41,513 nt of DNA from Myxococcales bacterium (lineage in GTDB: Bacteria; Myxococcota_A; UBA9042; GCA-2863065). The notes beneath the pieces are model-generated. The model made no database searches, was not told the origin of the DNA, and saw only the letters and a list, made by a program, of their open reading frames with translations. Made by a program: the position numbers and the translations under genes. Where the stretch lies: contig JADMJS010000257.1 in assembly GCA_018780435.1 (NCBI GenBank), forward strand, positions 1 to 41,513. The letters run 5' to 3'. This document shows, piece after piece, positions 32,154 through 38,449 of this stretch; the first letter of the stretch is position 1; every line of letters begins with the position of its first letter.

Positions 32154-32711
32154 TCACACTTTGCCGATACGGAGCTGAGAGATCGTGCTCTCGGCATAGA
32201 CCCGAACGGTCTTCGCGAGAGACCGCACGTCCATGGTGCTCGTGAGCGCGTCCGCGAAGCCGAAGGGCAACATGCCGGGGATGAAGCCTCGGGCGTATTC
32301 GAGCGCGAAGCAACGGTCGGGCATTCGGTAGCCCTTGGCGACCCCGCGCCGGAGGTGATGGATGTCCCCCGGCCGGTATACCTCGCGTTCGAGGGCGCCT
32401 TCCTCGTACGCCCACTGTTCACCGTCGAGGATGATGAACCAGTCGTCGGCGGCGAAGCGGCCGGTGTGACCTTCGGTGCCGATGGGTGAGCCGAAGATGA
32501 TGAGATACTCCGTGATCGACGCGTGCAGGACACGCATCTGCCCCATCGCGCCGCCCGCGTTGTTCAAGATCCATTCGTCTTGGGTGCGTATGTGACGCGG
32601 CCAACGCTCCGCGAGCGCGCCGACGAGCCCGTCGACCAGCGATGGCATCGGTCGGCCAATGAAGCGGGACGCAATAGAGTGGAGTTCCGTGGGATCGAAG
32701 ACAGCGGCCAT
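32154..32711 (-). CDS. ERG2/sigma-1-receptor family protein (C-8 sterol isomerase homologue)
   Basis: A 185-residue protein covering nearly the whole ERG2/Sigma1R family domain (PF04622). In fungi ERG2 shifts the sterol C8=C9 double bond to C7. Strong blocks are present: HIRTQDEWILNNAGGAMGQM (40-59), LHASITEYLIIFG (62-74), GTEGHTGRFAADDWFIILDGEQWAYEEG (78-104), EVYRPGDIHHLRRG (110-123) and ALEYARGFIPGMLPFGFADAL (136-156). Acidic residues expected at the ligand site are Asp89/90 and Glu138 (compare Asp126 and Glu172 of human sigma-1). The N-terminal membrane helix of eukaryotic members is absent. GAGGAGA lies eight bases ahead of the ATG. A bacterial copy suggests sterol synthesis or modification in this organism; no other sterol gene is in the window. 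Confidence 0.93.
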   Translation of the reverse strand: MAAVFDPTELHSIASRFIGRPMPSLVDGLVGALAERWPRHIRTQDEWILNNAGGAMGQMRVLHASITEYLIIFGSPIGTEGHTGRFAADDWFIILDGEQWAYEEGALEREVYRPGDIHHLRRGVAKGYRMPDRCFALEYARGFIPGMLPFGFADALTSTMDVRSLAKTVRVYAESTISQLRIGKV

Positions 32712-32740
32712 GACACAAATCTCCTCATGACGTTACACAA

Positions 32741-32748
32741 ACCTAGGT
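32741..32748. promoter_or_regulatory. Short palindrome in the ERG2 leader
   Basis: ACCTAGGT is a perfect 8-bp palindrome 30-37 bp upstream of the ERG2-like ATG, between ACACAAA and a GTGTGT stretch that extends the symmetry imperfectly. It could be an operator half of a TetR-type site; support is weak. Confidence 0.2.
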
Positions 32749-32882
32749 GGAGTGTGTCGTGTGCAATGACGAGCTGTCTCTATGAATTGAGCCCGTCAGC
32801 GCGGACTCGCCTTTTTCCAGTCGGCGGCGTCGAGGTCAAGTCGCGTGCGCGCCGTTGCAACGTGTTCCCGTGGCGTGGCGTC

Positions 32883-33091
32883 TCAGTCGAGGGTCACGTG
32901 GCCGTCGACGCAGGTGACGGAGTGGCCGCCCACCCAGAGATCGGTGTCTAACCGTGTGACGTGAACGCGTCCCGCGCGTCCCAGCGCGGTCCCTTGAGCC
33001 GCGATGTATGCGGTGGGCGCGAGGCCGGCCTCGATGAGCCATTGGCCGATGACAGCATTGAGGCTGCTTGTTTGAAGGGGCGGGAGGGCAT
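32883..33091 (-). pseudogene. phzF-like gene with large internal deletion
   Basis: From the ATG at 33091 the first codons read MPSRPFKQ, the usual N-terminus of PhzF-family isomerase/epimerases. After the eighth codon the sequence jumps, in another frame, to the C-terminal part: SSLNAVIGQWLIEAGLAP, AAQGTALGRAGRVHV, LWVGGHSVTCVDGHVTL, ending at the TGA at 32883-32885. These are the TGSxN, QG..xGR and vwVGG blocks of PhzF (PF02567). An intact gene is about 850-900 bp; only 209 bp remain, so roughly three quarters was deleted and the junction shifts the frame. It is surely non-functional. Confidence 0.8.
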
Positions 33092-33146
33092 GGGGCGGAA
33101 GGTAGCGGATAGGGCCGGTCAGTGCGACGGCGGAGCGGCAGGCGAG

Positions 33147-34304
33147 TCATATCGCTTGGATCCCATCGCGCCACGGGAGCGCGCGCACGCGCCCAAGTTG
33201 TTTTGGTCGCGGGTCTCTCGAGAACAGGAACAGGTCGGCGTCAGGGAAGTCGTCAGCGAATCGGAGAAGGTTCGTGGCGTGGTCGTCTCGAACGAGGTCG
33301 GCGCTCTTGATCTCAATGAGGGCCAGAGGTTGGGCCGGTCGCTGAACGACCAAGTCGATCTCCACGCCGTCCTTGGTCAGGAGATACGAGAGCCGCCAGT
33401 CGCGCTCTTCATAGGCATTACGAGCCCGGACCTCGCCGATGACGAGGTGCTCGAACAGCTCGCCGAAGTAAGCTGTGCCGGGGTGCGGCGTGACGTTCAG
33501 CATGAACCCGAGCGCTCGCGCGACGCCGACATCGAAGAGGTAGAACTTGGGGGCCTTCTGGAGCTGCTTGCGCACGGACGAGTGATAGGCGTCGAGGTGG
33601 TATCCGATGAGCGTGTCCTCTAGGACCCCAAACCACGCCTCGACGGTCTTCGGGTCGCCTCCCACGTCTCGCGCAATCGACGCGTAGTTGAGGACCTTCC
33701 CTGACGACTGCGCGGAGACCTCCAGGAAGCGCCGGAACGGCTCGATTCGCCTCACGGCCTGCTCGAGCCGGATCTCTTCGCGAAGATAGGTCTGGGCGTA
33801 AGCGCGCAGGTAGTCGATGCGATCAGCGTCCGAGTGGGCATTCCACACCGTTGGAAGCCCACCGAATCGAAGGGCAATGGACTCGTCGAAGTCGGACCCC
33901 AGCTCGCCCGTGACCAGCGGAAAGAGCGAGCGCATCGACGCCCTCCCGGCGAGAAGGTTCGCGCCGCCCCGGCGCAGCTTGCGGGCGCTCGACCCTGTGA
34001 GAACGAAGCGCTGCGGCACTCGATGGGTCTCGATGAGGTTGTGGACGACGTCGAGCAACCTGGGCGCCTTCTGCACCTCGTCCACGACGACCGTCGACAC
34101 GGAGGTCGGGAGAGCGAGCACTTCGCGCTCAAGAAGGCGCGGATCGCGGGACAGGCTCTCCTCCGTGTCGGGTTCGAGGAGGTTGACGAAGTGGGTCTCA
34201 CTCTCAGGCAAGCTCCGGCGCAGGTGCGTGCTCTTGCCCGTGCCACGTGCGCCGAACAGGAAGGAACTTCGATGAGGGCTGAGCTGCAGTTGGCGATGGA
34301 ACAT
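33147..34304 (-). CDS. AAA-type ATPase with DUF4143 (second, divergent copy)
   Basis: A 385-residue protein of the same superfamily as the protein at 28721 but of a clearly different, shorter subgroup. Walker A is GARGTGKS (18-25), Walker B TVVVDEVQKAP, sensor region FVLTGSSARKLRRGGANLLAGRA. The C-terminal DUF4143 part carries GVEIDLVVQRP...LALIEIKSAD, the nuclease-fold-like motif. A perfect inverted repeat lies two bases before the ATG. The gene follows the XRE regulator gene in the same direction (52-bp gap), so the two may share a transcript. A deleted phzF lies just downstream. Biological role unknown. Confidence 0.9.
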   Translation of the reverse strand: MFHRQLQLSPHRSSFLFGARGTGKSTHLRRSLPESETHFVNLLEPDTEESLSRDPRLLEREVLALPTSVSTVVVDEVQKAPRLLDVVHNLIETHRVPQRFVLTGSSARKLRRGGANLLAGRASMRSLFPLVTGELGSDFDESIALRFGGLPTVWNAHSDADRIDYLRAYAQTYLREEIRLEQAVRRIEPFRRFLEVSAQSSGKVLNYASIARDVGGDPKTVEAWFGVLEDTLIGYHLDAYHSSVRKQLQKAPKFYLFDVGVARALGFMLNVTPHPGTAYFGELFEHLVIGEVRARNAYEERDWRLSYLLTKDGVEIDLVVQRPAQPLALIEIKSADLVRDDHATNLLRFADDFPDADLFLFSRDPRPKQLGRVRALPWRDGIQAI

Positions 34305-34306
34305 AT

Positions 34307-34331
34307 TCCCGATTTAGCCTCCAAATCGGGA
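34307..34331 (-). promoter_or_regulatory. Perfect stem-loop before the second ATPase start, SD in the loop
   Basis: On the minus strand TCCCGATTT and AAATCGGGA form a perfect 9-bp stem around the 7-nt loop GGAGGCT, and the ATG begins three bases later. The loop holds GGAGG, the only good Shine-Dalgarno match. It lies 13 nt before the ATG, too far for normal use unless structure changes the spacing. It could equally be a DNA operator. Either way it is well placed for autoregulation. Confidence 0.6.
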
Positions 34332-34356
34332 GCGTACTCCTTGAGGACAGGGCGCG

Positions 34357-35175
34357 CTAGTCGCGGGAATCGCCCGCCATGCCGCGCAGCAGGCGCTCCG
34401 TGGCGTCGTCGGCGGGGAAGTAGCTCTCGATTCGCAGCTCCTCGGCCGTCACGTCGAGGGGCGTGCCAAGCGTCGTGAGAAGGGTGAAGAGGCGGGCTTC
34501 GACGGGGCCGTTACGCAGGTGAACGGTCACGTAGGGCGCATGGCCTTGGGGCGCGCTGGGCCGATGGCCGAGCTCGGCGACGCCAGGCTGGCCCATCATC
34601 GCGTCGAGGACGTCACGGCGTGCGGTGTCGTTCGGGAAGGCGGCGACCTCGCGGCGATGCCGGTCGATGAGGAGGCTCACCAGCGGCTCCCAGTTGACGA
34701 TGTGGCGACGAATCCCGCCGGGGTGGCACAAGGTCAGGAGCAGGTTCGACGCGGCGGCCGCCTCGAGGGGCGGGAAGAGGGCGAGGACACGCTGCGCGCC
34801 GCGGTTGGCCTTGATGAGATTCCACGCGCGATCCATCAGGACGGCGCCGAAAGGCTCCTGCTGATTCAGGATATGATCGACGGCGCGCATGACGGGGATG
34901 AGCGCGGGCCCTTCGAGCGGTGAGTCGCGATAGACGGGCGCGAACCCAGCGGCGCCGAGGAGCGCGTTGCGGTCGCGCAGCGGCAGCTCGAGCGCGCTGC
35001 CGAGGACCAGCACCATCTCGCGACTCGGCCGGGCTCGCCCGCCTTCGAGGAAGGAGAGGTGGCGAGTCGAGATCTCGGCGTCACCCGCGAGCTGCTCTTG
35101 AGTCATTCGCCGCGCGAGGCGCCACGTCCGAAGCTGCGGTCCAAAGTCGGTGGGGTCAGTCGCGGGCTTCAGCAT
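34357..35175 (-). CDS. XRE-family regulator with MmyB-like ligand domain
   Basis: A 272-residue protein. Residues 12-66 are a helix-turn-helix of the XRE/Cro type (LRTWRLARRMTQEQLAGDAEISTRHLSFLEGGRARPS). Residues 90-272 match the MmyB-like ligand-binding domain (PF17765): MDRAWNLIKANRGAQRVLALF, LLLTLCHPGGIRRHIVNWEPLV, LRIESYFPADDATERLL. The ATG at 35175 directly precedes the HTH region; GGAG lies seven to ten bases upstream. It is divergent from the small membrane-protein gene at 35293, and the shared region carries three copies of a CCTCGGAG motif. By analogy with the family it probably controls that promoter; the ligand may be a fatty acid, as reported for MltR-type relatives. Confidence 0.92.
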   Translation of the reverse strand: MLKPATDPTDFGPQLRTWRLARRMTQEQLAGDAEISTRHLSFLEGGRARPSREMVLVLGSALELPLRDRNALLGAAGFAPVYRDSPLEGPALIPVMRAVDHILNQQEPFGAVLMDRAWNLIKANRGAQRVLALFPPLEAAAASNLLLTLCHPGGIRRHIVNWEPLVSLLIDRHRREVAAFPNDTARRDVLDAMMGQPGVAELGHRPSAPQGHAPYVTVHLRNGPVEARLFTLLTTLGTPLDVTAEELRIESYFPADDATERLLRGMAGDSRD

Positions 35176-35180
35176 GGGCG

Positions 35181-35288
35181 GCTCCGAGGTTGCCGACAGA
35201 CCATAACGCGCCTTCGGCACCGGGCACATGACCTCGGAGGTAATGGTGGAGGCGAACGCGAGCGGGCACCGTTCGGCCTCGGAGGTAA
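35181..35288. promoter_or_regulatory. Divergent regulatory region with three CCTCGGAG motifs
   Basis: AACCTCGGAG occurs on the minus strand at 35182-35191, ACCTCGGAGGTAA on the plus strand at 35231-35243 and GCCTCGGAGGTAA at 35276-35288. The two plus-strand copies are 45 bp apart and each is preceded by GGGCAC. The middle copy contains the dyad ACCTC-G-GAGGT. The outer copies double as ribosome sites for the two divergent genes, so part of the similarity may be Shine-Dalgarno driven; the middle one is not needed for that and is the best operator candidate. Confidence 0.4.
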
Positions 35289-35292
35289 CACC

Positions 35293-35610
35293 ATGTATCG
35301 AATCGCCCTGTATGCCGTCTTCGCTCTCTTCACCGCCTTCTCGCTCTGGGTCACCTGGGAGCACGGCTATCTCGCGTTCCTCGACGTCCCCACAGCCTCG
35401 CCGTGGGGCCTTCAGATCACGCTCGACCTCGTCATCGCGGTCAGCCTCTTCACGTTTTGGATGATCCCGGACGCGCGCCGGCATGGGATTCCGAGCTGGC
35501 CGTACCTCCTGGCCTGCGTGAGCGTCGGGTCGATCGGCGCGCTCGGCTACCTCGTCCATCGATCCTTTCGCGTGCCGAAGCCGCTCAGGGAGAGTCGAGC
35601 GGCTCCGTGA
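35293..35610 (+). CDS. Small three-helix membrane protein
   Basis: A 105-residue protein with GGAGG seven bases before the ATG. Three hydrophobic helices are visible at about 4-24, 41-60 and 70-89 (YRIALYAVFALFTAFSLWVTW, LQITLDLVIAVSLFTFWMI, PYLLACVSVGSIGALGYLV), with the polar motif PDARRHGIPSWPY between helices 2 and 3. The layout resembles DUF2834-type small membrane proteins; I would not insist on the family. It overlaps the convergent M28 peptidase gene by 26 bp at the 3' end. Probably controlled by the divergent XRE/MmyB-like regulator. Confidence 0.8.
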   Translation: MYRIALYAVFALFTAFSLWVTWEHGYLAFLDVPTASPWGLQITLDLVIAVSLFTFWMIPDARRHGIPSWPYLLACVSVGSIGALGYLVHRSFRVPKPLRESRAAP

Positions 35611-36634
35611 TGAGATCGCGCACGACGGCTTCGACGCCGGACGTGACGCGGGTCATGCCGTCGGAGTGGAGGGTCGCGGGCAGGTCGCTCGGCTTGTGGT
35701 AATGGCCGTTTCGAAAGAGCGCCGTGTCGGTGACCATGAACGCAGGGTAGCCGACCTGCCAGAAGGACCAGTGGTCCGAGAAGCCGATGCCGGAGACCCA
35801 TTCGGGCGCTGTGATGCCCTCGGATGGGAACTCGCAGTTCTCACGAAAGACGCCGATGGCGCGTCGGAGGAGGCTGCGTGAGCCGAGGTTGCTCACGAAG
35901 GCGAGGAAGTCTCCTTCGTCGGGCATGAACGGCGCGAGGACGGGGCTCGGGAGCTGTTGCGAGTCCTCGTCGTTCGTGAAGAAGCCGACCGATTCGACGG
36001 AGATCATCGCCCGGATGTCGTCGCTGGTGGCGCGACACGCTCTCGCGTAGACGAGGCTCCCCATGTCGTCGTTCTGGAACGCGGGTGGCTCTTCGTTGGC
36101 GAACAGAACGAAGCGGAGCGTGCGCGCTCCCGGAGCTCGGGCGAAGCGGCATGCGAGCTCGATGACGACGGCCGTGCCCGAGGCGTTGTCGTCCGCGCCC
36201 GGAGTGTCACGGACGGTGTCGTAATGCGCGCCGACGACGACGATCTCGGACGGCGTCGAGGCGCCCGGGATCGTAGCAACGATGTTGACGACGTCCTGAC
36301 CGTCGGACCGGAAGGGCGCGTCCACCGGCTCGAGTCCGCAGGCTCTCAGCTCGGCTCGAATGTACTTCGCTGCCGCGGCGTAGGCCTTCGGATGGCGCGT
36401 GTTCCGTTCCCCGATCGTGCTAGCGAGGGACTGCACGTGGCGAGCGAGGCGCCCCCGCGTCTCGACCTCGGCGGTGTCGAGCGTCAGTGTCGAGAGTTCC
36501 CCAGTGGACCAGCCCGGCATCCACGTGGTGTAGCCGACGAGCCCGAACAGGAGCACGAAGACGACGGCGAGCACACTGACGATACGGAGGCTCGCGAAGA
36601 TCCACTCGCGCGGGCTGGACGGTGCGAGCTTCAT
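35585..36634 (-). CDS. M28-family metallopeptidase with N-terminal membrane anchor
   Basis: A 349-residue protein. The ATG at 36634 gives a short basic lead and one membrane helix (12-36), so the catalytic domain faces the periplasm. Zinc ligands and catalytic residues of peptidase family M28 are visible: GAHYDTV with His137, GADDNASG with Asp149, FANEE with Glu181/182, ISVESVG with Glu214, and HYHKPSD with His near 311-313. A second ligand-like motif, FSDHWSFW, is also present. Such enzymes are aminopeptidases or carboxypeptidases, and also include glutaminyl cyclases. It converges with and overlaps the small membrane-protein gene by 26 bp. Substrate unknown. Confidence 0.92.
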   Translation of the reverse strand: MKLAPSSPREWIFASLRIVSVLAVVFVLLFGLVGYTTWMPGWSTGELSTLTLDTAEVETRGRLARHVQSLASTIGERNTRHPKAYAAAAKYIRAELRACGLEPVDAPFRSDGQDVVNIVATIPGASTPSEIVVVGAHYDTVRDTPGADDNASGTAVVIELACRFARAPGARTLRFVLFANEEPPAFQNDDMGSLVYARACRATSDDIRAMISVESVGFFTNDEDSQQLPSPVLAPFMPDEGDFLAFVSNLGSRSLLRRAIGVFRENCEFPSEGITAPEWVSGIGFSDHWSFWQVGYPAFMVTDTALFRNGHYHKPSDLPATLHSDGMTRVTSGVEAVVRDLITEPLDSP

Positions 36635-36745
36635 GCAGTGCGGATCCTGAGAGGGCAAAGCACGATGGACTCCGGGTCGCCAGATTGATTGGCAACGCAT
36701 CAGACATCGTACGGTGCTTCGCCGTCAAGAGCGCCGATTGGGCGC

Positions 36746-37243
36746 TCAGAACCCGTAACGAAAGCCGAGCTGCCCACCGAAGTCGAAGACGCCCGGCGCA
36801 TGGAGGACCACGATGCCAGGGCGCAGCTCGACGAAGATCTCGAGCGGGAACTTGAACCCGAACTCCACGCCGATGGGCATCATGACCCCGAGGTAGGTGC
36901 CGCCGCCGGATTCCTTGTGGAAGCCGTAGTAGTGGTCGTGGCTTGCGACGCCGAGCTGGAGCCCCGGCCCGAGATAGAAGGTGCCCGCGGCGACGCCCGC
37001 TTTGAAGTCCACGACCCCGAACTCGAAGTCGGCGTAGGCTGCCAAGTTTCGTGAGAAGTGGTGGGCGCCGACGCCGAAGTTGAAACCGATGATACGGCTC
37101 GGACGCCACTTGAAGTCGATGGCGGTCGGTTCGCCGAGGGCGATGCCGATACCAAACTGGTTCTTGATGGCGCTGGCCGTGGGCGAGACCAAGAGAGCGG
37201 ACAGAGATAGGCAGGCGGCCAGAAGGCCGGTACGAGTCATCAT
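36746..37243 (-). CDS. Small outer-membrane beta-barrel protein
   Basis: A 165-residue protein. The ATG at 37243 has GAGGTG about six bases upstream, better than the in-frame GTG at 37252. A signal peptide (MMTRTGLLAACLSLSALLVSPTASA) is followed by about eight amphipathic strands (FGIGIALGEPTAIDFKW, IIGFNFGVGAHHF, AAYADFEFGVVDF, TFYLGPGLQLGVA, TYLGVMMPIGVEFGF, EIFVELRPGIVVL). The C-terminus FGGQLGFRYGF ends in Phe, the outer-membrane assembly signal. The size fits a small eight-stranded barrel. No partner gene is evident. Confidence 0.85.
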   Translation of the reverse strand: MMTRTGLLAACLSLSALLVSPTASAIKNQFGIGIALGEPTAIDFKWRPSRIIGFNFGVGAHHFSRNLAAYADFEFGVVDFKAGVAAGTFYLGPGLQLGVASHDHYYGFHKESGGGTYLGVMMPIGVEFGFKFPLEIFVELRPGIVVLHAPGVFDFGGQLGFRYGF

Positions 37244-37501
37244 TGGGAACACCTCGGGTGAGTGGGGTGCACGAGTCGTGCCGGCGGAACGCCACCTCGG
37301 ACGCTGCCGCTCACCGGCCGGTCCGTCAAACCGATTTCTTCCATGTCATGGAACTCATAGTGATCTTCGATAGGACTGCCCGTCAGATGCTCCACGGAGC
37401 GCTCCGCGGCGCCCATCGTTTCGATGAAGCTCGATTTGGCCGAGCTGATGGGTTCGAGGCCAGCGGCGTGGGGCGGGACGCACCATGGTTGCGTCGACGT
37501 C
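37244..37501. other. Intergenic stretch without a supported gene
   Basis: 258 bp between the small barrel gene and the PIN toxin gene. A minus-strand frame stays open across it (including FIETMGAAERSVEHLTGSPIEDHYEFHDMEEIGL), but it has no signal, no good ribosome site and no family resemblance, and open frames of this length arise by chance in GC-rich DNA. It may be a decayed gene; nothing firmer can be said. Confidence 0.3.
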
Positions 37502-37939
37502 TCAGCCGGCCGTGGCCGACGGTGCGAACGGGTTCCGAACGCGAACGCGCCCGTATTCCGAGCCGTCCTTCATGTCCTCGCTCCACAGCGTGGTGCATTC
37601 GCTGGCGCGCGCTCCAGCCACGATGAGGGAATCGAACCACGAGAGGGAGTGCCGCGAGACCAAGCCGAGCGCATCGAGGGTCATGGCCTGGGTCCATGGG
37701 ACGCGACACATCGGGAGCAGCAAGCTCTCGACGTACTCCGTGCACTCCCCGGGAGTTAGAGGGCGGGCAAACTTCCGTAGCGCTACGTTGACGAACTCGT
37801 GGATGACTTGGGCTGAGACCCGACCCTCCCCGGTGCGGATGGCGTCGCGGACCAACTGAACGGCTCGAGACTGCTTCACCGGGTCGGAAGTGTCGAACGT
37901 GTAAATCAATATGTTTGTGTCAAGGAAGCACGTAGTCAC
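37502..37939 (-). CDS. PIN-domain ribonuclease toxin (VapC-like)
   Basis: A 145-residue PIN protein starting GTG at 37939. The acidic active site is complete: Asp7 (FLDTNIL), Glu48 (QVIHEF), Asp103 (SWFDSLIVA) and Asp122 (SEDM). Such toxins cut tRNA or rRNA with Mg2+. The start overlaps the antitoxin stop as GTGA, the typical order for vapBC modules. The 3' end has no partner downstream. Flanking DNA is poor in recognisable genes, consistent with a mobile module. Confidence 0.92.
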   Translation of the reverse strand: MTTCFLDTNILIYTFDTSDPVKQSRAVQLVRDAIRTGEGRVSAQVIHEFVNVALRKFARPLTPGECTEYVESLLLPMCRVPWTQAMTLDALGLVSRHSLSWFDSLIVAGARASECTTLWSEDMKDGSEYGRVRVRNPFAPSATAG

Positions 37940-38157
37940 CGCTGGTTCGCCTCATCGCGTGAGAACGTTCGACCCGGTTGTACGTGGCTCAGGGAGGCCA
38001 TGAGCTCGTCATAACGAGACGCTCGCGCTTCCGACTCGACGTAGCTCTCAAGCCACGCTCGGAAGACCTCGTTGAGCGTGCGGCCCTCGGCTCGGGCCCG
38101 GGCCCGGGCGCTGGCGATGGTCTCAGGGCGGGCGGAGAACGTGACGTTCTGAAGCAT
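37936..38157 (-). CDS. Ribbon-helix-helix antitoxin (VapB-like)
   Basis: A 73-residue protein. The ATG at 38157 is chosen because GGAGGAGG lies six bases upstream; the frame continues further upstream but through the promoter. The sequence MLQNVTFSARPETIASARARARAEGRTLNEVFRAWLESYV has the strand-helix-helix pattern of RHH (CopG/MetJ-type) DNA-binding domains. The acidic, polar tail (about 45-73) should wrap the PIN toxin. It would bind its own promoter, whose -35 box lies within a perfect palindrome. Confidence 0.88.
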   Translation of the reverse strand: MLQNVTFSARPETIASARARARAEGRTLNEVFRAWLESYVESEARASRYDELMASLSHVQPGRTFSRDEANQR

Positions 38158-38175
38158 GCGATCCTCCTCCATGGG

Positions 38176-38204
38176 ATAATGCACGAGCGACGTGTACACG
38201 TCAA
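38176..38204 (-). promoter_or_regulatory. Promoter and operator of the toxin-antitoxin operon
   Basis: On the minus strand TTGACG (38204-38199) and CATTAT (38181-38176) are 17 bp apart, a good sigma-70 promoter. A perfect 14-bp palindrome, GACGTGTACACGTC (38189-38202), overlaps the -35 box and spacer, a classical operator position for RHH autorepression. The leader to the antitoxin ATG would be only about 12-16 nt. Confidence 0.75.
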
Positions 38205-38449
38205 AGTCGCATTTTACACGCAAGTCGTTGTCGTCACGATCAACGCTGTCCCTCAGCAGATGGCGATTCCAGAGCTCCTCACGTTGGGCGCCGGACAGTC
38301 GGCGACGGATGGCGCGTACGCGCTGGTCGTGGGCGTTTATGCGACGCCTTCCGCACCAGCCCCGCTCTGAAAGGAAGTGCTCAATGAATCGGTGAAATTC
38401 GGCCGCCGGGGCGGTAGCATCGCGCGGCTCCGACCAAGGGGATCCGACC

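Noticed and set aside
38158..38449. A minus-strand frame upstream of the antitoxin (FHRFIEHFLSERGWCG...)
   Set aside because: It runs through the clear promoter and operator of the antitoxin gene and has no start, ribosome site or family match. It may be a decayed gene but cannot be supported.
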